From an uncultured Lachnospiraceae bacterium (GTDB taxonomy: Bacteria > Bacillota > Clostridia > Lachnospirales > Lachnospiraceae): DNA of 52,042 nucleotides. Within the stretch, counting starts at the first letter, position 1. Each line of letters opens with the position of its first letter. The notes under the pieces were generated by a model, which saw only the letters and a list, made by a program, of their open reading frames with translations, was not told the origin of the DNA and did no database searches. The stretch is from NCBI GenBank assembly GCA_910584585.1, contig CAJUBP010000035.1, forward strand, positions 1 through 52,042, in the 5' to 3' direction. The position numbers were made by a program, and so were the translations under genes. Positions 24,532 to 33,651 of this stretch are shown piece by piece.

Positions 24532-26019
24532 ATGTTAGATTCTAGGTATGTGCCGTTGTTTATTGTCGGTTTTCTGCTTTATATCGGCTTTATGATTGCG
24601 GTAGGCATTCTCTCAACAAGAGGAAAGACAAGCGGATCAAACTTCCTGACCGGTGGTTCGAACCTTGGATTTTTCCTGATTTTCTGTACGGTCGGAGCGA
24701 CAATGATCGGTACAGGCTCATCCATGGGCGCCATCGGAAACGGCTTCAATCACGGCTGGGGCGGAGCTATCTATGGATTGGGCGCTTCCACAGGTATCTT
24801 GTCCATGCTGATGTTTGTAAACATCCGTGAGAAGAATTTCATCACAATGTCAGAAGAAGCGCAGTACTATTACGGCGGGAAAAAGATTGTCCGTCAGGTG
24901 ATGGGTTTTATGATGTTCGTGATTGAGATTATCTGGCTGGGCAACCACATGAACGGCGGTTCCAAATATCTGGCTTATATCACAGGGCTGGACGATGTGC
25001 TCTGTAAGCTGATTACAGTGCTGGCCTTTGCGGTATATGTGTTTATCGGCGGATATCTGGCCGTGGTTGTTACAGATGCCGTGCAGTTCTGCGTAATCAT
25101 TGCAGGATTTGCGTTGATTGCCATCCGGGCAATCCCGGCGGCAGGCGGTTACGCAAAGATTGCCGAGACATTTGACGCAGCAGGAAAGTCCGGCGCTATG
25201 GGCTTCTACGGAATCGGTTCTTACGGCTTGATGGCGGCCTTTGCGTTGGTATTGTCCACTTACATGGGCGTTATCGGTACGCCTACACACCGCACCCGTA
25301 TTTATACCTCCGCAGATAAGGGCACTGCAAAGAAGGCGTTCTTAAGTTCCGGCATTATGCTGTTCTTCTGGAGTTTTGTAACAGCAGTGATCGGTATGAG
25401 CGCATTTGCAATTGCTACAGAGCAGGGCGTGACGCTGGAATCCGCAGACTACGCGTTTTCCTTTATGGCAACCCATGTGCTTGGCCCGGTATTCGGTCTG
25501 GTGCTGATGATTGCAGGTCTGTCCGCAACCATGTCTTCCGGAGACTCTGACGCCATTTCCGGCATCACAATTCTTCTGACTGACGTGTATCCAAGCGTAA
25601 CAGGCAAGAAGATCAAAGAAGAAGATTATCCGAAATATTCCAGAGTAGCTCTGGTTGTGACACTGGCAATCGCGTTTTTGATTACGCTGTTTGTCAATGA
25701 CGTGATTACCTATATTCAGAAAGTGGTAGGTTCTCTGCTTCCGGGCGTTGCAGTCTGTATGTTTATGGGACGTTTCTGGAAACGGGCAACCTGGCAGGGC
25801 GGCCTGGCTTGTATCTTCTCCGGCACCATATTCGGCGTCCTGTACCTGCTGATTCCTTCAATTAGCGGATGGGTAGACACAAACCTGGGCGGAGCAGCAG
25901 TTCCGGCTACAATTATTACGCTGGTATTCGGAATTATTGTCAGCCTTGTAACTCCTAAAGATACGACGCCGGAAGAGGAACGTGTCAAAGCTGTATTTGA
26001 CGCGCGTCTCGGCGAATAG
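24532..26019 (+). CDS. Sodium:solute symporter (SSS family)
   Basis: The 495-residue polytopic protein has the SSS/LeuT-fold layout with about 13 hydrophobic segments. Visible family features are SNFLTGGSNLGFF after the first helix, VGATMIGTGSSMGAIGNGF in TM2, YVFIGGYLAVVVTDAVQF and the GLSATMSSGDSDAISGITIL block near TM8 that contributes to the Na+ site. It is first in the rightward operon and divergent from dgoD. The substrate is most likely a sugar acid or N-acylated amino sugar acid used by the neighbouring enzymes. AAAGGAGGG precedes the ATG. Confidence 0.88.
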   Translation: MLDSRYVPLFIVGFLLYIGFMIAVGILSTRGKTSGSNFLTGGSNLGFFLIFCTVGATMIGTGSSMGAIGNGFNHGWGGAIYGLGASTGILSMLMFVNIREKNFITMSEEAQYYYGGKKIVRQVMGFMMFVIEIIWLGNHMNGGSKYLAYITGLDDVLCKLITVLAFAVYVFIGGYLAVVVTDAVQFCVIIAGFALIAIRAIPAAGGYAKIAETFDAAGKSGAMGFYGIGSYGLMAAFALVLSTYMGVIGTPTHRTRIYTSADKGTAKKAFLSSGIMLFFWSFVTAVIGMSAFAIATEQGVTLESADYAFSFMATHVLGPVFGLVLMIAGLSATMSSGDSDAISGITILLTDVYPSVTGKKIKEEDYPKYSRVALVVTLAIAFLITLFVNDVITYIQKVVGSLLPGVAVCMFMGRFWKRATWQGGLACIFSGTIFGVLYLLIPSISGWVDTNLGGAAVPATIITLVFGIIVSLVTPKDTTPEEERVKAVFDARLGE

Positions 26020-26036
26020 AATACATAGCAATTGAC

Positions 26037-26155
26037 CAGTAATGGGGGGTGGGGGAACTCAGCCCCCATTTTTGCCATTGAAGGCAGAATTTTGAAACTT
26101 TATGGAATGAGGCGGCAGAGGAATTCAGCCCTCATTTTTGCCATTGGCGGCAGAA
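26037..26155 (+). repeat. 66-bp tandem duplication with terminator-like hairpins
   Basis: Two units, 66 bp apart, share CATTTTTGCCATTG and GGCAGAATTT. Each has a G-rich/C-rich hairpin: GGGGG-aactcag-CCCCC in unit 1, and TGAGG paired with CCTCA in unit 2, each followed by ATTTTT. They may act as leaky terminators between the symporter and deacylase genes. Confidence 0.65.
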
Positions 26156-26173
26156 TTTAGCAGGAGAGGAACT

Positions 26174-27787
26174 ATGGGAACAATATTATTAAAAAACGGT
26201 ATGGTTTATGACGGATTGGGCAATCCGGCTGCGCGGCAGGATATCCTGATAAACGGCGACAGGATAGAAAAGATTGGATGTATAGAGGAGACAGGGGCCG
26301 AGCAGGTGATTGACGCACAGGGGAAGATTGTCTGCCCGGGATTTGTGGATATTCACAGGCATTGCGACGCAAAGCCTTTCAATGATCCGGAGTTCGGAAG
26401 AAGAGAACTGGCCCAGGGCATTACTACCACAGTGGTGGGCAACTGCGGAATCAGCCTGACGCCCTGTCCGGCTTCCGACGAAGGCGCAAGGGAAATGTAT
26501 GATTTTGACGAAGCGGTGTTAGGGCCGATGGAGCTTACCCTTCCAAGGACCTATGAAGATTATCAGAAAGGGCTGGATTCCGCTGACCTTCCCCTGAACT
26601 TTGCGTCCATGATCGGAACGGGAGCGGTGAAAATTACAGTCAAGGGCTTTTCCGATACGCCCTACACACAGGAAGAGCTGGACGCAGCCCGGGATTTGAT
26701 TGAGGATGCCATGAAGCGCGGGGCTGTGGGGGTTTCCCTTGGAATTATGTATCTTCCGGAATGCTATTCATCCACCAAAGAATTCGCCTATATCTTAGAG
26801 CCGGTGGGAAGATACGGCCGTGTCATTACCACACATATCCGGGGAGAAGGCGACAGCATGGTGGAGAGCGTGAAAGAAGTGATTGAGATTGCCAAAGAAG
26901 CCGGATGCGCTCTGGAAATCAGCCATTTCAAGAGCTGCGGCGTCCATAACTGGCAGAGAGACATTCACACGGCAATTGGGCTGATTGAAGAAGCCAGAGC
27001 AAAGGGGCAGGATGTGACCTGCGATTTTTATCCTTATGAGGGAGGAAGCACGGCCCTCACCACTATGCTGCCGCCGGTATTTGTGGCCGGCGACATGACA
27101 GGGGCGCTAGAAAAGCTGGGCACGCCGGAGGGCGTGGAGGAATTCCGCAGGCTGAGCCGTGTGCCTTATGAGGATTGGGATAATTTCTGCGTGACATTAG
27201 GCTGGGAACGTATTATAATCAGTGGTGTGACAGAGGAAAGATTTCAGAAAATGCTTGGCATGACAGTGACAGAGGCGGCGAAACAATTCGGGTATGAAGA
27301 TCCGGAAGCCCTTGCCGCGGACTTAATGCACAGTGAAAACGGGAAAACCGCAATTATCAATATGAGCATGTGCCAGGAAGATATCGACACTGTGGCGAAG
27401 CTTCCCTATTCTAATTTTATTTCCGACGCCATTTACGCCCAGACAGATACGCCTCATCCCCGGATGTACGGGGCTTTCCCCAAGGTCATTCGGGAATATG
27501 TCAGGGAGAGAAAGCTGCTGACCATGGAAGAAGCAATCCATAAGATGACCGGACAGCCGGCAAAACGTATGAAGCTTGAGGGCAGAGGCGTGCTGGCAGA
27601 AGGCAATTACGCGGATATTCTGGTATTTGATCCGGAAACCTTCCGGGATCACGCGACTTTCCAGGATCCGGCGCGGCTGGCAGACGGACTGGGATATCTG
27701 TTTGTCAACGGAACGCTTGTGATTCAGGACGATGAATGGCTTGGACATATCTGTAACGGCAGAAATATTTTAGCAGGAGGAAAATAA
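26174..27787 (+). CDS. N-acyl-D-amino-acid deacylase family amidohydrolase
   Basis: Hydrolyses the acyl-amide of N-acyl-D-amino acids or related compounds. The 537-residue metal-dependent protein begins ILLKNGMVYDGLGNPA, has the metal motif PGFVDIHRHCDAKPF, GITTTVVGNCGIS, THIRGEGDSM, ISHFKSCG and a late DPETF... composite domain, the D-aminoacylase/N-acyl-D-glutamate deacylase layout. ATG 26174 follows CAGGAGAGG. The next gene starts one base after the stop, so they are co-translated. Its place before RidA and a PLP enzyme suggests it frees an amino group for the next step; substrate identity is inference. Confidence 0.85.
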   Translation: MGTILLKNGMVYDGLGNPAARQDILINGDRIEKIGCIEETGAEQVIDAQGKIVCPGFVDIHRHCDAKPFNDPEFGRRELAQGITTTVVGNCGISLTPCPASDEGAREMYDFDEAVLGPMELTLPRTYEDYQKGLDSADLPLNFASMIGTGAVKITVKGFSDTPYTQEELDAARDLIEDAMKRGAVGVSLGIMYLPECYSSTKEFAYILEPVGRYGRVITTHIRGEGDSMVESVKEVIEIAKEAGCALEISHFKSCGVHNWQRDIHTAIGLIEEARAKGQDVTCDFYPYEGGSTALTTMLPPVFVAGDMTGALEKLGTPEGVEEFRRLSRVPYEDWDNFCVTLGWERIIISGVTEERFQKMLGMTVTEAAKQFGYEDPEALAADLMHSENGKTAIINMSMCQEDIDTVAKLPYSNFISDAIYAQTDTPHPRMYGAFPKVIREYVRERKLLTMEEAIHKMTGQPAKRMKLEGRGVLAEGNYADILVFDPETFRDHATFQDPARLADGLGYLFVNGTLVIQDDEWLGHICNGRNILAGGK

Positions 27788-27788
27788 A

Positions 27789-28925
27789 ATGGCAGAAGCG
27801 AGAAGCTTAGAGGATATCAAGCTGGATTATGCTTACAAATTCGGCTGCGGACGCTACATTCAGCAGCAGGGGGCATTGGAGACGCTTCCGGAGGAAATCC
27901 GGCGCCTGGGTGATAAACCTCTGATTATTGCCGGGCCCCGTGCCTGGGAAGCCACAGAGGGAAGAATTGAAAAAGCGCTGAAGGACGCCGGAATAGAATA
28001 TGTATTGTCTGTTTATCCGGCTCAGAATACTTATGAAAAGGCGAAAGAACATGCCGCGCAGGCAGTTGACCAGGGATGCGATCTGATTCTGGGCGTGGGC
28101 GGCGGCCGCATTATGGATCAGGCGAAAGCGGCGGCTTATTTTGCCGGAGAACTGACAGGGGCAAGAAGCGGGCATTTTCCCGTTGTTCAGGTGCCCACAA
28201 GCATTGCGACCTGCGCAGCCTTTGCGCCCTTAAGCGTGATGTACACCGAAGAAGGGGCTTCTCTTGGAAGCCTGCGCCATAATTTTGAAGTGAACGCCAT
28301 TGTGGCGGACATGGATGTGATTGTCAAAGAGCCCGCCCGCTATGTGGCAAGCGGCATTTTAGACGGCATGGCGAAGATGGTGGAGATGCAGAACGGTCAT
28401 GACAATATTGCCATCGAGGAATTTGACGTGGGGCTGGTAACGGCGTTTACATTGGCAAAATATACCATGGAAACTTACCGCAAGCGGGGCGTTCAGGCAG
28501 TGGAAGATGTAAGGGCCGGCAGGCTGACCAAGGAAGTGGAGGATATTGCGTATCTGAACATTGCAGTGGCAGGCGTAATCAGCGGATGCAGCAAAGGGTT
28601 TGGGCAGACGGCTCTCGGACATGAGTGCTATGAGCTGATCCGCACTCATTTTACTCAGGAAGCGAAAGATTTCATCCACGGCGAGATTGTGGCTGTAGGC
28701 CAGAGCATGCAGCTTTCCTTTAACGGACAGGAGGATCAGATTCCGGCTTTGCGGGAAATGATGCGCTCCTTTGGCATGCCCTTAACGTTAAAGGATATCG
28801 GCATTGAGCCTACAGAGGAAAATCTGGAAAAGCTTTATCAGGATCTCTATCACAGCCCCTTTGTAAAGGACTGTCCCGAAGAAGCGGAAAAATTAAGAAA
28901 AGCCATGAAATGGCTTTGTGAATAG
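27789..28925 (+). CDS. GldA/HcxA-like iron-containing dehydrogenase
   Basis: NAD(P)-dependent alcohol or hydroxy-acid dehydrogenase of the glycerol dehydrogenase branch. The 378-residue protein has the nucleotide motif GVGGGRIMDQAKAAA, PTSIATCAAFAPLSVMYTEEG, and metal-ligand regions DGMAKMVEM, GFGQTALGHECYEL and DFIHGEIVAVG. E. coli relatives reduce hydroxyacids or oxidise glycerol, so the substrate here is open; a side reaction on 2-keto sugar acids or their stereoisomers would fit the operon. AGGAGG is well placed. Confidence 0.85.
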   Translation: MAEARSLEDIKLDYAYKFGCGRYIQQQGALETLPEEIRRLGDKPLIIAGPRAWEATEGRIEKALKDAGIEYVLSVYPAQNTYEKAKEHAAQAVDQGCDLILGVGGGRIMDQAKAAAYFAGELTGARSGHFPVVQVPTSIATCAAFAPLSVMYTEEGASLGSLRHNFEVNAIVADMDVIVKEPARYVASGILDGMAKMVEMQNGHDNIAIEEFDVGLVTAFTLAKYTMETYRKRGVQAVEDVRAGRLTKEVEDIAYLNIAVAGVISGCSKGFGQTALGHECYELIRTHFTQEAKDFIHGEIVAVGQSMQLSFNGQEDQIPALREMMRSFGMPLTLKDIGIEPTEENLEKLYQDLYHSPFVKDCPEEAEKLRKAMKWLCE

Positions 28926-29010
28926 GCCAAGCGGATGGAAAAGCAGAAAGGCCGTGAATAGGCGAAACGAATGGAAAAGAAAAGGCCGTGAATAGGCCTG
29001 CGAATAGGAG
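28918..29010 (+). repeat. 34-36-bp tandem repeat starting at a stop codon
   Basis: GTGAATAGGC occurs at 28918, 28954 and 28988; the first copy contains the TAG stop of the dehydrogenase. Between them GGATGGAAAAG... and GAATGGAAAAG... segments repeat. It fills the gap before ridA. Confidence 0.75.
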
Positions 29011-29019
29011 GAAAAGAAA

Positions 29020-29484
29020 ATGGCAGATGTATATGCAGCAATGAAAGAACTGGGAGTGACCTTGCCGGAGCCTCCGGCGAAAGGCGGAATCTATACGCCG
29101 GTGCAGGAATTCGGCGATAAGCTTCTGTACTGCAGCGGGTGCGGCCCGGCGATCGGTGATGAGAATGTCATCGGAACCCTTGGAAAAGATCTGACCTTAG
29201 AGGACGGCCAGAAAGCGGCCCGCAACTGCGCCCTGAATCTGTTGGCAAATCTCAATGATAAGCTGGGAGATTTGAACCGGATTAAACGTTTTGTAAAAGT
29301 GCTGGGATTTGTCCGCAGCGCAGATGATTTTGATCAGCAGCCTCAGGTCATCAACGGCGGTTCTCAGCTTATTTTAGATATCTTCGGAGAGGAAAAGGGA
29401 CTTCCGGCACGTACAGCCATCGGCACAAACGCTACGCCGGGCGGAATTGCCTGCGAAATCGAAGTTCTGGTAGAGTATGAATAA
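29020..29484 (+). CDS. RidA family enamine/imine deaminase
   Basis: The 154-residue protein has the YjgF/YER057c/UK114 trimer fold: VQEFGDKLLYCSGCGP, GKDLTLEDGQKAARNCALNLLANL, LNRIKRFVKVLGFVRS and ARTAIGTNATPGGIACEIEVLVEYE. The longer N-terminus (MKELGVTLPEPPAKGGIYTP) is typical of the about 150-residue subgroup. RidA proteins hydrolyse reactive enamines/imines released by PLP dehydratases. The next gene, overlapping by eight bases, is a PLP enzyme, so the pairing is meaningful. GGAGGAAAAG precedes the ATG. Confidence 0.9.
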   Translation: MADVYAAMKELGVTLPEPPAKGGIYTPVQEFGDKLLYCSGCGPAIGDENVIGTLGKDLTLEDGQKAARNCALNLLANLNDKLGDLNRIKRFVKVLGFVRSADDFDQQPQVINGGSQLILDIFGEEKGLPARTAIGTNATPGGIACEIEVLVEYE

Positions 29485-30592
29485 GACGAAATATTCCTTT
29501 GAAGGAGAAGAGACGGTGGTTTCCCCCCAGTTAGTATATTATAAGGAAATCATCCGGGAAAATATTCAGAGAATGATATCATACGCCAAAGGCCCAAAGC
29601 GCCTTTGGCCTCATGTGAAAACCCACAAGATGGCGGAAGTTGTCAAACTGCAGATGCAGTATGGGATAGACAAGTTTAAATGCGCAACCATTGCGGAGGC
29701 GGAAATGTGCGCAGCCGCAGGCGCAGGGAAAGTTACGCTGGCCTATCCTCTGGTGGGGCCCAATATCCCCCGCTTTCTGACACTGGCAAAGACATTTCCG
29801 GAGACGGAGTTTTTCGCCATATCAGATTGTACAGAGCAGGTGGAGCTGGCCGGTGCGGCAGCCGCGGAGGGTAAGACAAAGATACAGATGCTGATGGACG
29901 TGGATACCGGACAGCACAGGACAGGAGTGCCCATGGAACAGGTGGAAACCCTTTACCGGCAATGGGCGCAGATTCCCGGAATTTCCATGCGGGGCCTGCA
30001 CTGTTATGACGGGCACCGCCATGAAAGCGATTATGAGGTCAGAAACAGAGAAGTAACGGCATTGAATGAACAGATGGATCGGATCAAAAATGCACTGAAA
30101 AGCGGCGGCATGGACTGCGGGGTGATTATTTTCGGCGGCACGCCCTCTTTCCCCTGTCATCAGAAGCTGAACGGCGATTATTTAAGTCCCGGGACCTGTG
30201 TGATCCAGGACGCCGGCTATGCAGCGGCTTATCCGGATCTTCCCTTTGAGCCGGGAGCGGCAGTGCTGACCAGGGTAATCAGCGTTCAGGGAGAGGATAC
30301 TTTTACCCTGGATATGGGAACTAAGGCGGTAGCCACAGATCCGAGTCCGGAAAGGGCGGTTCTCGCCGGCATGGAATATGCCAGGACAGTTCTTCAGAAC
30401 GAAGAGCACTGGGTGGTAAAGATTCCGCCGGAGCATCGGGAGGATATGCCGAAAGTGGGGGATGTGATGTTTGCCGTTCCGGTGCATGTATGCCCCACCA
30501 GCGCGTTATATCCATCGGTTCCGGTGATTGAAAAAGGAAAAATCACCGATTGGTGGGAAGTGACGGCAAGAAACCGGAAGCTGTCTATTTGA
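29477..30592 (+). CDS. D-threonine aldolase-family PLP enzyme
   Basis: The 371-residue fold-type III (alanine-racemase-like) PLP enzyme has LWPHVKTHKMAEVVKLQ with the Schiff-base Lys near residue 50, DVDTGQHRTGV, GLHCYDGHRH, IIFGGTPSFPC, SPGTCVIQDA and the metal-ligand motif HVCPTSALYP. This family covers D-threonine aldolase, D-serine dehydratase and, as known from Pseudomonas work, metal/PLP enzymes acting on D-glucosaminate. Given RidA, KdgK and Eda nearby, a dehydratase/ammonia-lyase forming a 2-keto-3-deoxy acid is a reasonable inference; the exact activity is not decidable from sequence. Confidence 0.85.
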   Translation: MNKTKYSFEGEETVVSPQLVYYKEIIRENIQRMISYAKGPKRLWPHVKTHKMAEVVKLQMQYGIDKFKCATIAEAEMCAAAGAGKVTLAYPLVGPNIPRFLTLAKTFPETEFFAISDCTEQVELAGAAAAEGKTKIQMLMDVDTGQHRTGVPMEQVETLYRQWAQIPGISMRGLHCYDGHRHESDYEVRNREVTALNEQMDRIKNALKSGGMDCGVIIFGGTPSFPCHQKLNGDYLSPGTCVIQDAGYAAAYPDLPFEPGAAVLTRVISVQGEDTFTLDMGTKAVATDPSPERAVLAGMEYARTVLQNEEHWVVKIPPEHREDMPKVGDVMFAVPVHVCPTSALYPSVPVIEKGKITDWWEVTARNRKLSI

Positions 30593-30620
30593 GGAATAAG
30601 AGAAAGCAGATGTTTGGGGT

Positions 30621-31379
30621 ATGAAGAAAAAAGAAGAACATGGCAGCACGCTGGCGGAACAAGTCGCCGACGGGCTGCTGGAACATATTAGTATGAACGG
30701 GTTAAAGCCAGGGGATCGCCTGGGGACAGAGATGGAAATGGCGGAGCAGCAGCAGGTCAGCAGGGGAACCATCCGGGAAGCTATTAAGATCTTGGTTTCC
30801 CAGGATATTCTGGAGGTGCGGCAGGGTTCCGGTACCTTTATTTCTGATGGAAAGGGGAACGTAGGGGATCCGCTGGGGCTTAAGAGAATACCGGAACAGT
30901 TTCGGCTGACCTGGGATCTGCATCAGATCAGGATGCTGCTGGAACCGGATATCGCCTATATGGCGGCTATGAATATCACAGAAGAGCAGCTGCTGGAACT
31001 GGAAAAAATCTGCGAAGAAATGGAGCGTTTGTCCTGTTTAAAGCAGGAGAGAAGGCATGTGGATGTGGAATTTCACGTGTATCTGGCAAAAACCTGCGGA
31101 AATCTGGTGATGCCCAAACTGATTCCCATTATTCGTCAGGGCGTGGATCTGTTTATCAAATATACCCACAGAGAGGCGGTGCCAGAGACAGAGGCAAGGC
31201 ACAGAGATATTCTGGAAGCGCTGAAGGCCCGCAATCCCATGTGGGCAAAGGATATGATGCTGATGCATCTGACCTATAACGGCCAGGAGCTGCGCCGGGA
31301 AGCCATCCGGCGGGGCGAGACGCTGGAGAAACTGGTGATTAAAAAAGACAATAATGCAGAGGATATAATAGAAGATTAA
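30621..31379 (+). CDS. FadR-subfamily GntR regulator
   Basis: The 252-residue protein has an N-terminal winged helix (GLKPGDRLGTEMEMAEQQQVSRGTIREAIKIL, QGSGTFIS) and a C-terminal all-helical FCD ligand domain with metal-binding-type residues (DVEFHVYLAKTCGN, EARHRDILEALKARN). FCD proteins usually sense organic or sugar acids. Lying inside the operon, it is the likely controller of both divergent units through the TTGTCCGACAA-type sites at 24.46-24.50 kb. The start has only a weak upstream site. Confidence 0.9.
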   Translation: MKKKEEHGSTLAEQVADGLLEHISMNGLKPGDRLGTEMEMAEQQQVSRGTIREAIKILVSQDILEVRQGSGTFISDGKGNVGDPLGLKRIPEQFRLTWDLHQIRMLLEPDIAYMAAMNITEEQLLELEKICEEMERLSCLKQERRHVDVEFHVYLAKTCGNLVMPKLIPIIRQGVDLFIKYTHREAVPETEARHRDILEALKARNPMWAKDMMLMHLTYNGQELRREAIRRGETLEKLVIKKDNNAEDIIED

Positions 31380-31395
31380 AACAGGAGGTCCGGCT

Positions 31396-33180
31396 ATGTA
31401 TAAAAGTCAGGAGATCAGAAAGATTGCTCCGGAGATGGATCCGCTGAGAATGGGTATGGGCTGGAAAGTGGAAGATCTGGGCAAACCCCAGATTATTGTG
31501 GAAAGCACCTACGGCAACAGCCATCCGGGAAGCGGGCATCTGAATGTTTTTGTAGAAGAAGCGGTGAAGGGAGTGGATGAAAGCGGAGGAAAGGCAGCCC
31601 GTTATTACGCCACCGACATGTGCGACGGCATGGCCCAGGGCCATGACGGCATCAATTATTCCCTGGCCCACAGAGACGCTATTGTAAATCTGGTGGAAGC
31701 CCAGATTAACGCCACCACATTTGACGGCGGGGTTTTTGTTTCCAGCTGTGACAAGGCGCTTCCGGCAATGCTTATGAGTATTGGCCGCAATAAAGAGATG
31801 AGCGCCGTTGTGGTAACCGGCGGCGTGATGGAAGCAACGGCAGTGAAGCAGGAATATCTGCCGGAGGATCCGGCCTGTAAGATTAACGAGCTGCTGACCT
31901 TAGAGCAGATCGGCAAGTTCAGCGCCCAGTTTGAGCGGGGCGAGATCCCAGAGGATCAGCTTACCTATTATAAGCAGCACGCATGTCCCAGCTGCGGCGC
32001 CTGCTCCTTTATGGGAACGGCGTCCACCATGCAGGTAATGGCGGAGGCATTAGGGCTGATGCTGCCGGGAACGGCATTGATGCCTGCCACTGCGCCGGAG
32101 TTAAAAGAGGCTGCCTACCGGGCAGGACAGCAGTTGATGGAATTGGTGAAAAAGGGCATTCAGGCCAAAGATATCGTGACCATGAAGAGCTTTGAGAACG
32201 CAATTATGGTCCATGCGGCCATTTCCGGCTCCACCAACGCAGTGATGCATATTTCTGCAATTGCCCATGAGTTCGGCTTTGAAATCGACGCCGACACCTT
32301 TGACCGGCTGCACAGAGGAGCCCATTATCTGTTGAATATCCGTCCGGCAGGGGACTGGCCTGCCCAGTATTTTTATTACGCAGGGGGAGTTCCCCGGGTC
32401 ATGGAAGAAATTAAGGAAGTTCTGCACCTGGATGTGATGACAGTCACCGGCAAAACCCTTGGTGAAAATCTGGAGGATCTGAAAAAGAACGGATTCTACG
32501 ATCACTGCAATGAGATCCTGAAAGAAAAAGGAAAAGCGATCGGCAAGGAAATTGCGGCAAATGACATTATCCGGGATTTTGATCACGCGCTGGGTACAGA
32601 CGGGAGCATTGCCATTCTGCGGGGCAACCTTGCGCCGGAAGGGGCTGTCATTAAGCACACAGCCTGCCCGAAAGAAATGTTCCGGGCCAAACTGACGGCA
32701 AAGCCTTTCGACAGCGAAGAAGAGGCCATTGACGCGGTACTGAAGAAGAAAATCAAACCGGGGGACGCTGTCTTTATCCGCTACGAAGGGCCGAGGGGCA
32801 GCGGAATGCCGGAAATGTTCTATACCGGAGAAGCCATCTGCTCCGATCCCGAACTGGCGGCGTCGGTGGCTCTGATTACAGATGGCCGGTTCTCCGGGGC
32901 TTCCAGAGGCCCGGTGATCGGACATGTGTCTCCGGAAGCAGCAGCCGGCGGCCCCATAGCCCTGGTGGAAGAAGGAGATTTGATTGAGCTTGACGTAGAG
33001 GCCCGTAAGCTGGCCATTGTGGGCGTTTCGGGCAAAGAGCTGCCGGAGGAAGAGATTGCCGGTATTTTGGAAGAGAGAAAGAAAAACTGGAAAGGCTTTA
33101 CCTCCAAGTATGACAGGGGATTGCTGAAATTATACGCCCAGCATGCGGTGAGCGCTATGAAGGGCGCGTATATGGATTGA
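31396..33180 (+). CDS. IlvD/Edd-family sugar-acid dehydratase
   Basis: Iron-sulfur dehydratase. The 594-residue protein shows DMCDGMAQGHDG with Asp77, SSCDKALPAML with Cys118 and CPSCGACSFMGTAST with Cys197/Cys200, the cluster and Mg2+ sites of the family, then SGSTNAVMHI and GRFSGASRGPVIGHVSPEAAAGG with the proposed catalytic Ser region. Context argues against a valine-isoleucine biosynthetic role and for an aldonate dehydratase making 2-keto-3-deoxy acids in parallel with DgoD. AACAGGAGG lies upstream. Last gene of the rightward operon. Confidence 0.85.
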   Translation: MYKSQEIRKIAPEMDPLRMGMGWKVEDLGKPQIIVESTYGNSHPGSGHLNVFVEEAVKGVDESGGKAARYYATDMCDGMAQGHDGINYSLAHRDAIVNLVEAQINATTFDGGVFVSSCDKALPAMLMSIGRNKEMSAVVVTGGVMEATAVKQEYLPEDPACKINELLTLEQIGKFSAQFERGEIPEDQLTYYKQHACPSCGACSFMGTASTMQVMAEALGLMLPGTALMPATAPELKEAAYRAGQQLMELVKKGIQAKDIVTMKSFENAIMVHAAISGSTNAVMHISAIAHEFGFEIDADTFDRLHRGAHYLLNIRPAGDWPAQYFYYAGGVPRVMEEIKEVLHLDVMTVTGKTLGENLEDLKKNGFYDHCNEILKEKGKAIGKEIAANDIIRDFDHALGTDGSIAILRGNLAPEGAVIKHTACPKEMFRAKLTAKPFDSEEEAIDAVLKKKIKPGDAVFIRYEGPRGSGMPEMFYTGEAICSDPELAASVALITDGRFSGASRGPVIGHVSPEAAAGGPIALVEEGDLIELDVEARKLAIVGVSGKELPEEEIAGILEERKKNWKGFTSKYDRGLLKLYAQHAVSAMKGAYMD

Positions 33181-33276
33181 CAGGCCGTACGAAAGAAGCG
33201 CTTTCTATACAACTTAATATTGGGAAGGGAACAGATGTGTTAGAATTGACATAAATGGAAGTATTCGTGTGACCAA

Positions 33277-33319
33277 AGAAGAAAGCTGCTGAACAATAAT
33301 AGTTTAGCAGCTTTCTTCT
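33277..33319 (+). terminator. Hairpin after the catabolic operon
   Basis: AGAAGAAAGCTGCTGAAC pairs with GTTTAGCAGCTTTCTTCT (one G-T pair) around AATAATA. There is no clean T-run, but it is the only strong stem after ilvD. In the rest of the 33181-33651 gap I see only short open frames and no supported gene. Confidence 0.6.
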
Positions 33320-33651
33320 CTGACTCACCGCTGTTTGGCGCTGTACTTAGTATTCATAACATCATTGACTTGCTGCTGTGTCAAGTGCAGCGGTGGCTTC
33401 ATCTGATATCATTGCGGTATTGACTAACCGCCTTTCTGCGGAAATGAGGTTCCGCCAGGAAGAGAGGGAATATACAGTAATAAGAGTAATTGTAATAAGA
33501 ATCCACAAAAATATAAGTTCCGATAAAATTGATGTGTCAATATAACCGGAAGATTCCTATGGAAATGCTGCTGCTTAGTTGTTATAATGGAGCTGAAAAG
33601 AATTTGAGACAGGAAAATAGTTTGGAGATGACGGAAGGAGTGTGGAAAAAG

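Noticed and set aside
32101..32925. 274-codon minus-strand open frame within the IlvD/Edd gene
   Set aside because: Antisense shadow of a clear enzyme gene; composition rich in His, Arg and Phe as expected of a reversed frame.
33370..33480. Possible gene fragment on the minus strand after the ilvD-type gene
   Set aside because: Short pieces such as MKPPLHLTQQQVNDVMNTKYS can be read, but there is no ribosome site and no recognised family, so no gene is called.
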